This document shows positions 26,518-37,600 of a stretch of 64,000 nt of DNA, one piece after another. The notes beneath the pieces are model-generated. The model made no database searches, was not told the DNA's origin, and worked only from the letters and a program-made list of their open reading frames with translations. The stretch is from an uncultured Clostridia bacterium. GTDB taxonomy: Bacteria > Bacillota > Clostridia > Christensenellales > QALW01. The stretch lies in the NCBI GenBank assembly GCA_934465535.1, contig CAKSKV010000006.1, positions 1 to 64,000 on the forward strand, given 5' to 3'. The position numbers and the translations under genes were made by a program. How positions within the stretch are numbered: the first letter of the stretch is position 1; every line of letters begins with the position of its first letter.

Positions 26518-26580
26518 TACAATTGCGGCGGGGTGCGCAAGTTTCGCGCGTCCGTCAGTCTTTTTTTCGGAGATGACCGT

Positions 26581-27789
26581 ATGGAAAAAATCAGGATGAA
26601 AACACCCCTTGTGGAAATGGACGGGGACGAGATGACCCGTATTATCTGGCAAAGCATAAAGGATATTTTGCTTAAGCCCTATATTGAGCTTAAATGCGAA
26701 TATTACGATCTCGGGCTGCCCAACCGCGACAAAACCGAAGACAGGGTTACAACCGAAGCGGCGCTTGCCATTAAAAAATACGGAGTAGGCGTAAAATGCG
26801 CTACAATAACCCCAAATGCGGCAAGGGTGGAGGAATATAAGCTTAAAAGCATGTGGAAAAGCCCCAATGGCACTATCCGTGCCATTTTGGACGGCACGGT
26901 ATTTCGTGAGCCTATAATAGTTCCCGGAGTGCAGCCGCGCGTGCCGGCATGGAAGCAGCCGATAGTAATTGCCCGCCATGCCTACGGTGATATTTATAAA
27001 AACACGGAAATGCGCACCTCTGCGGGTGATGTGGCCGAGCTTACAGTAACCTCTGCGGACGGTTCAAAGCGCACCGCGCTTATTCACTCCTTCACCGGCG
27101 ACGGCGTTATAATGGGTATGCACAATACCGATGCCTCCATAAGAAGCTTTGCGCGTGCTTGCTTCAATTATGCTCTTGATTCTGGAAGGGATCTTTGGTT
27201 TTCGGCAAAGGATACCATATCCAAAACCTACGATCACCGCTTCAAGGATATTTTTCAGGAGATATTTGATGCAGAATTCAGGGAAAAGTTTGCCTCCGCC
27301 GGCATTGAATATTTCTACACCCTTATTGATGATGCGGTTGCACGCATAATGCGCTCAGAGGGCGGCATGATATGGGCGTGCAAGAATTATGACGGCGATG
27401 TAATGAGCGATATGATAGCAACCGCCTTCGGCTCCCTTGCCATGATGTCCAGCGTGCTTGTTTCGCCGGACGGAAAATACGAATACGAGGCCGCTCACGG
27501 CACCGTAACAAGGCATTACTACCGCCATCTCAAGGGGGAAGAAACCAGCACGAACTCTATAGCCACAATATATGCATGGACCGGCGCGCTCAACAAACGC
27601 GGCGAGCTGGACGGCATACCGGAACTGTGCGAGTTTGCAAAAAAGCTGGAGAAAGCCACGATATTGACGGTGGAAAACGGAATAATGACAAAAGAGCTGT
27701 ACTTGCTCAGCAGCGCCCCGAATAAGCGCAGCTTGAATACCGTGGAGTTCCTTGAAGAGGTAGGAAAAACGCTCAAGGCCATGCTGTAA
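26581..27789 (+). CDS. icd: NADP-dependent isocitrate dehydrogenase, eukaryote-like (IDH1/2) type
   Basis: The enzyme oxidises isocitrate to 2-oxoglutarate with NADP. The 402-aa protein follows the homodimeric subfamily seen in eukaryotic cytosol and mitochondria: MKTPLVEMDGDEMTRIIWQ, KSPNGTIRAILDGTVFREPI (with the substrate Arg), HAYGDIYKNTEM, and YEAAHGTVTRHY near the cofactor. Bacterial Icd of the E. coli type lacks these. ATG 26581 follows CGGAG; the frame extends upstream to 26533 without a good site. In a clostridial anaerobe it would provide 2-oxoglutarate and NADPH for glutamate synthesis. Confidence 0.94.
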   Translation: MEKIRMKTPLVEMDGDEMTRIIWQSIKDILLKPYIELKCEYYDLGLPNRDKTEDRVTTEAALAIKKYGVGVKCATITPNAARVEEYKLKSMWKSPNGTIRAILDGTVFREPIIVPGVQPRVPAWKQPIVIARHAYGDIYKNTEMRTSAGDVAELTVTSADGSKRTALIHSFTGDGVIMGMHNTDASIRSFARACFNYALDSGRDLWFSAKDTISKTYDHRFKDIFQEIFDAEFREKFASAGIEYFYTLIDDAVARIMRSEGGMIWACKNYDGDVMSDMIATAFGSLAMMSSVLVSPDGKYEYEAAHGTVTRHYYRHLKGEETSTNSIATIYAWTGALNKRGELDGIPELCEFAKKLEKATILTVENGIMTKELYLLSSAPNKRSLNTVEFLEEVGKTLKAML

Positions 27790-27892
27790 CGGGCGTACGG
27801 CACCCAAGGAAATTTACCGTAAAAACAAATTGCAGATATTATATAAATTATTGCAAAGAAAGGGCCGGTAAGGCCGCGAAAGGAAGATAAAA

Positions 27893-28384
27893 ATGAAAAT
27901 ATACGAAGCTTGGGAAAAACTCACCGACAGTTTTACAAACGAACAGCAGCAGCTGCAATTTTGGAATGAATATTACAGAATAGAAACCGAAGCCTACAAG
28001 AAGATACTTGCAGATCCGGAGCATAAGCTCTCCGGCAGCATCAAAGAGGCGGCAGAGAGCATCGGTATGGAGCCGGTGATGTTTGCAGGCTTTTTGGACG
28101 GTGCAAACACCAGTCTTAAGCAGGAGGTTGACCTTAGCACTCTGGAGGATACCGACAGCATTGAAATAGTATTTGATACGGAAAAGCTGTATTACAATAT
28201 GCTTTCCGCAAAGGCAAAATGGCTTTATACCCTGCCCGAATGGGACGGTGTGCTGAGCGCAGAACAGCGGGATACCATCCTCAGACAGTGGCGCGCCGAT
28301 CATACGGCTGTAAGCCACAAGGTGGGAAGAAACGATCCCTGCCCCTGCGGAAGCGGCAAGAAATATAAAAACTGCTGCGGCTGA
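27893..28384 (+). CDS. SEC-C motif protein of unknown function
   Basis: A 163-aa soluble protein. The C-terminus is a full SEC-C zinc-binding motif, GRNDPCPCGSGKKYKNCCG, of the kind that ends SecA and many stand-alone proteins. The N-terminal 135 residues are helical and begin MKIYEAWEKLTDSF; I recognise no catalytic motif. RBS is AAAGGAAG. It lies 100 bp after icd and 40 bp before lepA, so it may be co-transcribed with lepA. A weak promoter (TTTACC 27813-27818, 18 bp, TATTAT 27837-27842) is possible. Confidence 0.8.
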   Translation: MKIYEAWEKLTDSFTNEQQQLQFWNEYYRIETEAYKKILADPEHKLSGSIKEAAESIGMEPVMFAGFLDGANTSLKQEVDLSTLEDTDSIEIVFDTEKLYYNMLSAKAKWLYTLPEWDGVLSAEQRDTILRQWRADHTAVSHKVGRNDPCPCGSGKKYKNCCG

Positions 28385-28424
28385 TAACCGGCAGCGGCAC
28401 TATCTGATGTGATAAGAGGTTGGA

Positions 28425-30230
28425 ATGTCGGACGACAGAATGAAGAAAATACGCAATTTCTGTATAATTGCGCATATAGATCACGGTAAAAGCACCCTTG
28501 CGGATAGGCTTATCGACGCTACCGGCACCATAAGCAAGCGAGATATGCAGGATCAGGTGCTGGATACCATGGAGCTTGAAAAAGAGCGGGGAATAACCAT
28601 AAAATCCAAGGCGGTGCGCATGTTTTATGATGCGCCGTGGGGCGAGGAGCTCACCTTCAATCTTATTGATACGCCCGGACATGTGGATTTTACCTATGAG
28701 GTTTCCCGCAGCCTGAACGCCTGCGAGGGCGCATTGCTTGTGGTGGATGCCACTCAGGGCATAGAGGCGCAGACTCTGGCAAATGTGTATCTTGCTCTTG
28801 AGCAGGATCTTGAAATACTGCCGGTAATAAACAAAATAGACCTTCCCAGTGCGGATCCGGAGGGCACCAAAAAGGAAATTGAGGATGTTATAGGGCTGCC
28901 CGCTCAGGATGCGCCCTGCATATCCGCAAAGGAGGGTCTGAATATAGAGGCGGTGCTGGAGCTTATCGCCCGCGGTGTTCCGGCGCCAAAGGGGGATGCG
29001 GATGCCCCTCTTCAGGCACTTATATTTGATTCCTGCTATGATAACTATAAGGGCGCGCTCAGCTTTGTGCGCGTTAAAAACGGCACGGTGCGCGCCGGTG
29101 ATCGTATACGCATGATGAGCACCGGCAGCGAATTTGATGTGGTGGAGGTAGGAGTGTTCACCCCGGATTATACTCCTGCCGATGCGCTCAGGGCGGGCGA
29201 TGTAGGATATATTGCCGCCAGCATAAAGAATGTCAGCCAAACGCGCGTGGGCGATACGGTAACCCTTGCCGAGAATCCGGCAAAGGAGCCGCTGCCGGGC
29301 TATAAGGAAGCAAAGCCCATGGTGTTTTGCGGAATATATCCTGCAGACGGCTCGGAGTACGGCGACCTTAAGGACGCGCTGGAAAAGCTGCGCCTGAACG
29401 ATGCTGCGCTCACCTTTGAGCCGGAAACCTCGGCGGCACTGGGCTTTGGCTTCCGCTGCGGATTTTTGGGACTGCTGCACATGGAAATAATTCAGGAGCG
29501 GCTGGAGCGCGAATTTGACTTTGATATAATAACTACCGCGCCCAGCGTAATATACCGCATAACCAAGCCGGACGGCACCGAGCTGCTGCTGGATAATCCG
29601 GCAGATATGCCAAGACCCGAAGAAATAGCATCAATATCCGAGCCGATAGTAAGCGCACATATCATGACTCCGCCGGAGTATATCGGCAACATCATGGAGA
29701 TATGCCAGGAAAAGCGCGGGGAGTATATCAATATGAAATATATAAATGAAACCCGTGCGGTTCTGGAGTACAGGCTTCCGCTTAACGAAATTATATATGA
29801 TTTCTTTGATGCGCTCAAATCCCGCACGCGCGGCTACGCTTCCTTTGACTATGAGATCGTGGGCTATAAAGAAAGCGAGCTTGTAAAGCTTGATATACTG
29901 TTAAACGGCGATGTGTGCGATGCTATGGCTACAATAGTTCATAAGGACAAGGCGTATGCGCGCGGCAGGGCTATTGCGGAAAAGCTTAAGGATGTAATTC
30001 CACGCCAGCTTTTTGAAATACCCATACAGGCGGCAATCGGCGGCAAGGTAATAGCGCGGGAAACCGTAAAGGCAATGCGCAAGGATGTACTTGCAAAGTG
30101 CTACGGAGGCGATATAACCAGAAAGAAAAAGCTGCTGGAAAAACAGAAGGAGGGCAAGAAACGCATGCGCCAGATAGGCAGCGTGGAGCTTCCCTCCGAG
30201 GCGTTCATGGCCGTGCTTAAAATAAACTGA
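28425..30230 (+). CDS. lepA: elongation factor 4 (LepA), ribosome back-translocase
   Basis: LepA is a translational GTPase acting on stalled or assembling ribosomes. The 601-aa protein has G1 AHIDHGKSTLADR, the switch region LDTMELEKERGITIKSKAVRM, G3 DTPGHVDFTYEVSRSL, G4 NKIDLPSADPE, the LepA-specific C-terminal domain with LAKCYGGDITRKKKLLEKQK and the end SVELPSEAFMAVLK. ATG 28425 follows GAGGTTGGA. hemW is downstream, as in other Bacillota. Confidence 0.97.
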   Translation: MSDDRMKKIRNFCIIAHIDHGKSTLADRLIDATGTISKRDMQDQVLDTMELEKERGITIKSKAVRMFYDAPWGEELTFNLIDTPGHVDFTYEVSRSLNACEGALLVVDATQGIEAQTLANVYLALEQDLEILPVINKIDLPSADPEGTKKEIEDVIGLPAQDAPCISAKEGLNIEAVLELIARGVPAPKGDADAPLQALIFDSCYDNYKGALSFVRVKNGTVRAGDRIRMMSTGSEFDVVEVGVFTPDYTPADALRAGDVGYIAASIKNVSQTRVGDTVTLAENPAKEPLPGYKEAKPMVFCGIYPADGSEYGDLKDALEKLRLNDAALTFEPETSAALGFGFRCGFLGLLHMEIIQERLEREFDFDIITTAPSVIYRITKPDGTELLLDNPADMPRPEEIASISEPIVSAHIMTPPEYIGNIMEICQEKRGEYINMKYINETRAVLEYRLPLNEIIYDFFDALKSRTRGYASFDYEIVGYKESELVKLDILLNGDVCDAMATIVHKDKAYARGRAIAEKLKDVIPRQLFEIPIQAAIGGKVIARETVKAMRKDVLAKCYGGDITRKKKLLEKQKEGKKRMRQIGSVELPSEAFMAVLKIN

Positions 30231-30249
30231 AACAGTCATCCCATTTACG

Positions 30250-30288
30250 GCGCGTCCGGGCGGTGCTTCGTCCTGCGGCGCGCTTTTT
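30250..30288 (+). terminator. terminator of lepA
   Basis: GCGCG (30250-30254) pairs with CGCGC (30279-30283), with inner CCG/CGG pairing, followed by TTTTT. Confidence 0.65.
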
Positions 30289-30351
30289 CTGCGGCTGTTG
30301 TTAAGGCTTGCGGAAAAATAATTATGCCCGTAAAAAAGGAGGAAGATAACG

Positions 30352-31449
30352 GTGAGCTCCGTATATGTGCATATACCTTTTTGTGCCGGAAAATGTCGCT
30401 ATTGCGACTTTGTATCCTTTGCGGGCAAAGAGTCGCTTACGGACGATTATATCTTTTCGCTGCTGAAGGACGCGGAAGGTTATCGCGGGGAGGCCGCCGA
30501 AACCGTTTTTATAGGCGGGGGAACGCCGTCCGTGCTGTCCTGCGGGCAGACGGAAAGGCTGCTGCGTGGTCTTAAGGATATATTTTGCATAAAGCCGGGC
30601 GCGGAATTTACAATGGAAAGCAATCCCTGCAGCCTGTCAAGGGAAAAGCTGCGGCTTTATCGCGATTTGGGGGTGAATCGGCTGTCCATAGGGCTTCAGT
30701 CTACGCTGGACAGCGAGCTTAAAATGCTGGGCAGGCTGCATGACTATAAAACATTCCTTGATGCGTATGCAATGGCAAGAGAGTGCTTTGATAATATAAA
30801 TATCGATCTGATTTCCGGGCTTCCCGGGCAGTGCCCGGAGGATTTCGCCCTGACGCTTGACCGTGTAGCCGCGCTGGAGCCGGAGCATATATCGGCTTAC
30901 AGCCTGATACTGGAGGAGGGTACGCTCCTTGAAAAAGAGGTAAACAGCGGGCTTCTGAGCACTCCGGATGAGGAAACCGACCGCAAAATATATGCGCTTA
31001 CGGCACAGAAGCTGCTTATATCAGGCTATAAAAGGTATGAAATATCGAATTATTCCCGTGAAGGATATGAATGCCGGCATAATCTTGCATACTGGACGGG
31101 AAAGGACTATATCGGCATAGGCTGCGCCGCACATTCGCTGCAAAACGGTATAAGAAGCCGCCGCAGCAGCGATCTGACGGAATACATGACACATCCTGGC
31201 CCATGTGAAAGCGTTGTGCTTACAAAAAAGGATCGCTACGAGGAATTCATAATGCTCAGGCTTCGTCTGACCGAAGGGTTTTCCTTCCGACAGTGCGTTT
31301 TGGATACGGGAACGGATATAAGATGCACGCGCTCACGCGAGCTGGAAACGCTGCAAAGGGGCGGATTTATAATAATTAACGGGGATAACTGCCGCCTGAG
31401 CGAAAAAGGCATGGATCTTTGTGACGCGGTGACCTTGCAGCTGATATAA
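30352..31449 (+). CDS. hemW: radical SAM heme chaperone HemW (coproporphyrinogen III oxidase-like)
   Basis: HemW proteins bind heme and SAM and are related to, but usually not active as, oxygen-independent coproporphyrinogen oxidase. The 365-aa protein begins SSVYVHIPFCAGKCRYCDF; Cys 11, 15 and 18 form the radical SAM cluster site. FIGGGTPSVL, NRLSIGLQS and IDLISGLPGQ follow. Start GTG 30352 with AGGAGG upstream. It follows lepA across a terminator, so it may have its own weak promoter near 30300. Confidence 0.9.
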   Translation: MSSVYVHIPFCAGKCRYCDFVSFAGKESLTDDYIFSLLKDAEGYRGEAAETVFIGGGTPSVLSCGQTERLLRGLKDIFCIKPGAEFTMESNPCSLSREKLRLYRDLGVNRLSIGLQSTLDSELKMLGRLHDYKTFLDAYAMARECFDNINIDLISGLPGQCPEDFALTLDRVAALEPEHISAYSLILEEGTLLEKEVNSGLLSTPDEETDRKIYALTAQKLLISGYKRYEISNYSREGYECRHNLAYWTGKDYIGIGCAAHSLQNGIRSRRSSDLTEYMTHPGPCESVVLTKKDRYEEFIMLRLRLTEGFSFRQCVLDTGTDIRCTRSRELETLQRGGFIIINGDNCRLSEKGMDLCDAVTLQLI

Positions 31450-31499
31450 AGCCGCTGCAGGGGGGCCGGGTTAATATAAAAATCAAATATACAATAAAG

Positions 31500-31529
31500 G
31501 ACGGTAATTGCGTATTGCCGTCTTTTTTT
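31500..31529 (+). terminator. intrinsic terminator of hemW
   Basis: GACGGTAAT (31500-31508) pairs with ATTGCCGTC (31514-31522, one G-U), followed by seven T. Confidence 0.9.
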
Positions 31530-31627
31530 GTTTGCGTTCTATGCGTTTGAGGCTTGTTTTCAGGGCTTAAAAGGGATAAAAAGCTCAGTAATGTTCATAA
31601 TAGCAATATAAAAACGGGAGGCGAAAA

Positions 31628-34600
31628 ATGTTTTTTATTGCATTGGCTCTGGCGGCTGCATCGCTGATTGTTATGCTTGCGTGTCGGTCGAATAAGGGAA
31701 CTGTTTGTTCAAAAGCACTGAAAAAGGAGATAAAAACGGCATTATTGCTGGAAAAACGGCTGTATCTGCTTAAAACGCAGGAGGCTGCGCCGAGCCTTGC
31801 GCATACCGTGGCGCAGCTGTGCCGTGAAAGGGTGCGTGTTTGCGACAGCGCTTCTGCCGCCGTGCGAAGAGCGCAAAATGAGGGCATGCGGCTCTCCGGC
31901 GCGCTGTGGCGCAGGGTATACGGCGCGTGCAGGGAGTTTTTGCGCAAGGGAGCGGAGGCTGACGAGCTGGCGCTTTTGCTGGGGGCGGACAGTCTTCCCG
32001 CATATGCGCTTTGCGCCCTGCCGGTATGTCTGCCCCTTGCCGCGGCGGAGCTGCTGAGTGCGGCAGCGGCGGAAATTGCCGTAAAAATGGGGGTTTTCGC
32101 CGATCTGAAGGGGGAGCTGAGGGCGTGCTGCGACGGGAAAATATCCGGGGAAGAGCTGGCGGAAAGGGTGGCAAAGAGCAGTGAAAAGCTGTACCAGGTG
32201 CTGACCGGGCCGGAAATGTGCGAAAATATCGGGCTTACCGCGAGGATAGGCGAGGCGGCGCTTGAAAAAAACGGTTTCAGAAAAGAAAACTTTATAAGCG
32301 AATATAGTGTTGAATGTACGGAAAACGCAGTGTTGACTGATGAATTAGTGGGCTTTTTATGCACAAAAGACTATAAAAAGGCCGTAATTGCGGCTGAAAA
32401 GGCGTGCATTCAGGAAAAGTGGCTCATGAGGGACAAGGGGTATGAAATGAGCGATGAAGCAACGCGCGCAGAGTACAGGAGGGCTCTGTACGGGCTGCTT
32501 TGGGACATGGGCCGGGGCGACGGGCAGAAGCAAACGGCGAAAAATTGCGTTAAAAACAGTGAAAAAAGCGATAAAAAACGCATAAAAAACGGGCAAAAAA
32601 CGCTTAAAAACGCGCATAAAAAATTTACCGAAGCAAAAACGGTGGTAAAATGCGTATCCGTTACGGGATTGCTTGACGAGCTGTACCGGGAGGGCGGCAC
32701 ACAGGAAGGCGGGATAGGATATTATTTGCTCGGAGAGGGACAGGAGAAGCTGTATAAAAGCGCGGGGCTTGGCAAAATGACCGACGGCAGGCGGGCATGG
32801 GTGCAGCGTATCGGCGCCGCCGGACTGTATATTGCATTTATAGCGCTGTGGGAGGCGCTGGCGGCGGCTGTTCTGCCTATTGAGGGCGGTCTTTTGTGGG
32901 CAGCGGAAATTCTGAACCTGCCCCTTGCGGCAGCGGCAGCGCGCGCGCCGCTTTATGCCGCCGCGGGAAGGCTTATGCAGGGGCAGAAAACTCCCATGCT
33001 GCGCGAGGGGGCGGAGGCGCTTGAAAAGAAAAAATGCGTTATAGCGATGTCCTGCATTTTAAGCACGGGGGAGAAATGCAGAAGGCAGCTGGCGGGACTT
33101 GAGCGTATGGGGGCGGCAAATCCCGGCATATCCTGCGTGCTGGTTGGGGATTTTCTTAACGAGGGACAAAACGACAGCAGAGAAGTGGTTTTGCAGACAT
33201 TAAAAGAAGGGATAGAACGCCTGAATGGAGGCGGGGGCAGCTTTGCGGCGGTTGTGCGTCTTGGCAGCGGGGAGCCCAGAGAGCGCAAGCGCGGAGCACT
33301 GGAGGCGCTATGCAGATATCTTGTAAAAGGTGACGGCAGCGAATTCGGAATTATTCTGGGCGGGGAAAATATTGCGGGCTGTGATTTTATACTGGCGGCA
33401 GATCAGGACACGGTGTTTGTGCCGGGATGCGCATTAACGCTTATGCGTGCGGCGCTGCATCCGTTATCAAAACGGAAAAACGGCAAGGCGCCAATGGTTC
33501 AGCCAAGTGTTACCGCGGGGCTGCCGTACAGGCGCGCAACCATGCTTGAAAAGGCGCTCTCCGACGGCATGATGCCGTTTTATCCGTCGTCCGGAGGGGA
33601 GCTTTTGTGCAGGCCGGGTTATTCACCCTTCGGAGGGAAGGGATTGTTTGAGACGGAGGCGTACCTTGAGGCATGCGCCGTGCTGCCGCAGGGACGGATA
33701 CTGAGCCACGATCAGGCAGAGGGGGATTTGCTGGGATGCATAAAATGCCCGGAGGCGGAAGCGGCGGAAACGGTGCCGGAAACGGCGGAGGCGTATCTGT
33801 CGCGTCGCAACAGATGGATAAGAGGCGATTGGCAGAATTTGCTGTTTCTTGCGGGCAGACGGGAGTTTTCGGCTTCCTTCAGGCTTTGTACGGTGCTTAA
33901 TTGCGTAGATTCCGTTAAAGAGCTTTTTGTATGCACGGCGCTGGCGGTTTTGCTTGCGGCGGCACCGGCGGCGTTTTTGCCGGCGATAGGGCTGTATATG
34001 CTGTTTTGCGTGATGCCGCTGCTGCTGTTGCTTGCGCAGACTTTGCCGACTGCTTTTGACGCTAAACGGGTGTGGGCGGCGGATAAGACCTTTAACGCCT
34101 TGGCAAAGGGGGCTGTTCGCGCCGGGCTTGAGACGGTGTTTTTGCCGTGCAACGGAGCAAATGCCGCAAATGCCGTGGGAAAGGCTTTGTGGCGCAGCGC
34201 GACGCATTCCCGCAGGCTGCTGCAATGGAGCGACGGAGAGAGCGTGTCCTTTTGCAGGAGGGAATATTTTGCGCAGTTTTGGGCAGCGCCGTTTTTCGGG
34301 CTTGTGCTGCTGTTTATTTCGCTTGCCGCAGCGGCGGGCATCGGGCTTATGCCGGATACGGCGCAGCGTGCAAATGTGATTTTTTGCTGTCTTTTATGCG
34401 CGTTTTACGGCTTTGCGCCCGTTATTTACTATGATATTTCACAAAAAAGATTTTCGGCGAAGCAGCGTGCGGGCGCGAGGGAGGATAGGGCGCTGCGCGT
34501 GCTGTTTATAAGAACGCTGAGATTCTTTTATGATGCAATATATAATAACGCCAACCGGCTTCCGCCGGATAATTATCAGCAGGAGCCGTACAAGGGCTTC

Positions 34601-37600
34601 TGCACGAGGACTTCCGTAAGCAATATAGGTTTTACGCTGCTTGCGCTTGCATGCGGAATGTATACGGGACTGCTGCCCGCGGCGCTTGCCCTTGAAATTA
34701 TAGAGGAGTGCCTTTCTGCCGCCGAGGGGCTGGAAAAGTACCGGGGATGTCATTATAACTGGTATGATGTTAAAACCGGGGAGCGGTTAGGCGATTTTGT
34801 TTCGGCGGTGGATTGCGGCAACTACTGCGCCTGTCTGCTTGCGGCTTCCGGGCTTATTAAGGCGGCGGCAAAGCGGAAAAGCGGCGATGATGAAACGGGA
34901 GAGTATGCCGCGCTGCTTATTGAGGCAATGGCGGAAGGCTGCGAGAAAATATGCGCCGATTTGTGGGCTGCGACAGGCAGAGAGGCAAGGCAGTGGATAT
35001 TAGAGAAAAAATACAAAGAGCTTAAGCTGCCTGAATTTGCGATTGCTGCGCTTAAGGCCTGCGTCGAGCGGGAAGGAAATGAGGAGAAACGGGCGCTTGA
35101 AATAGCCGAAAGAATGCGGCGCGAAGCGGAAGCGGAAAGACTGGAGCTGCTTTTTGACGGAAAAAGCGAATTGTTCTGCATAGGAATAAATGCTCAAAGC
35201 GGCACTGCCGCAGCGGGCAGATACGATCTTTTTGCATCGGAAAACCTGCTGTGCAGCTATACTGCAATAGCGCTTGGGCGTGTTCCGGCGCAGCATTGGT
35301 TCCGGCTGGGACGCCGATGTGTGCGCACGGATACCGGAAGCGTGCTGCTGTCCTGGAGCGGAACGGTATTTGAAAGCCTTATGCCGCTGCTGTTTTTGGA
35401 GGCGGGGGCGGATACGCTGGCCGGGGCCTCCGCCGCTGAGGTGATAAGACGGAATATTGTGGCGTCGCGCAGGCTGGGGACGCCCTATGGCATTTCGGAA
35501 AGCTGCTGCGGGGATATAAACGGGGACGGGGACTATTCCTATTCCGCCTTCGGGCTGCCCTGTCTTGCACTGGACGGCAAAGAAGCAAGGCCGATATTTG
35601 CCCCGTACGCCTCGGTGATAGGAATGGAATATGCCTTTAAGGAAGCGTGTGCAAACCTTGAAGCTCTTACTGCGGCGGGAGCTGCCGGGAAATACGGGAT
35701 GTATGAAAGTGTGGATTACAGGTTTGACCCTCCGAGAGTGGTAAAATGCTGCATGGCGCATCATCAGGGCATGATAATCGCAGGGCTGTGCAATGCGCTG
35801 TGGGACGGTGCGGTGCGGCGGGCGTTTATGAGCCGGCCCGATACTTCAGCGTGCAGGTTGCTGCTTTGTGAGGAAATGCCTGCCGGGCACAGACGCGCCT
35901 TTGACGGAAAAAGGGGCGAACAGGCGGAAACGGTATGGAGGAAGACCTATGCGGCGCGGCTGAATTATGCGGGACTGACTGCGGATATTTTTCGGGATCA
36001 TTTTGCGGTTTATTTTGAAGGCATTACCCTTGTGCCGGAGGCGCGGCAGGGCTTTGAACGGGGCGGTCATATATATTTTATGCATAATGAGGACTGCCGG
36101 GAGGTGTACTGGGAGGAAATACAGGCCGGAATGGGGGGAGCGAGATGCTTTGCCTCGACGGAAACGGCAGATATAGGCTGTGATATATACCCGCTTGCGG
36201 ACGGCTTCGGCTTGCAGCTGCACTTTTCGGTATCTGCGAAAAAAGGCGGCGGAAGGCTGCTTATAGGCGCGGATATGCTGCTTGCGCGGGAAGAAGGATA
36301 TTATGCTCATCCGCAGTATAACGATTTATTCCTGATGGCAAAAAGGGGGGACGGTGCCGTGGTATGGACTCACCGCGAGGGCGCGGAGGCTGCGGCGGGC
36401 ATTATCTGCTCGGACGATGAAGCGCAGTATTACACCTCGCGGCAGGCGTTTTATCAGCGAGGAAGCGTATACAGCGCATATCCGGAAAATGAGGAGGAGC
36501 ATGAAGCGCCGTGCGGAGCGATGCTGGGCGTGTGCGTGCCTGTCGGCGAGGACCCGTGGGAGGGCGATGTAATAATATCGGCCGGTTATTCCCGTCAGAG
36601 TGTCTGCGGGCGGCTGCGGGAATATGAGTTTCTGAGCAGAGAAAGCCTGAGGAGCATGCAGGAGAGGCTGGCAGGAGAACTTGCCGGAAAGGCGGGCTTT
36701 TGCTGCGGCGCGCAAAGAGAGTATTTGCGCACGGCCTGCGCAATGCTGCTTGGAAGAGCAGGAGCGGCAAAGGGTGCAGAGCAAATCTGCGCGGAAGAAG
36801 CCTTGGAAAAGACGGACGGCAAGGCGGCGGATGTTTATGCAAAAGAGGAAAGAAGAGAGCATATAAGCGGGCCGGAGCTTCTTTACGGCATGGGAATAAG
36901 CGGACGCAGAAGGCTTGCATATATTACCGTAAAGGGCGATGAGCAATTGCCGGGGCTGGAAGCGCTGCTTGGATATATAGGAAACTTTGCGGGCAATGAG
37001 GGGGCGGATGTTATAATTGCCGCAGAGGTGCCGCATGAGGCAAAGGTGCGGGAGCTGATAAACGGATATAATGCACGCTTTGGCGGACATGCGGCGCAGG
37101 CAAAGCCCTGCACAGAGCTTGCGCGGCTTGCGGATTGTGCATTTTTATCGCTTAAGGCGCATTTTGAGAAGCCAAGGCCGGTGCTGCCCGCGCTTGGCGC
37201 GGCGGATATGCCGTCCCGCATTGACTATATAAGCCCGGGGTTTTGCACGGAGGGCTATATGATAAAGGGAAACACGCCGCGTCCGTGGTGCAATATACTT
37301 GCGCAAAAGGGGATGGGCAGCGTTGTGGCGGAAAACGGATCGGGCTATACCTTCGGCGACAATGCCCGCCTTACCGGGCTTACGCGCCCGGCCGACGACC
37401 CGGTGCGCAGTGTGGCATCGGAGATAGTTTATATAGAGGATGAAGATAAAAATGTGTGGACGATAACCTCGTCGCCTATTGACAGGGGGGATGAGCATGC
37501 GGTGCTGCACGGCTTCGGGAAAAGCGTGTTCTATTACGACGGCTTCGGGATTGAGGCGGTGCAGACTGTATTTATTGAAAAGGAAAGACCGCGCAAGCAC

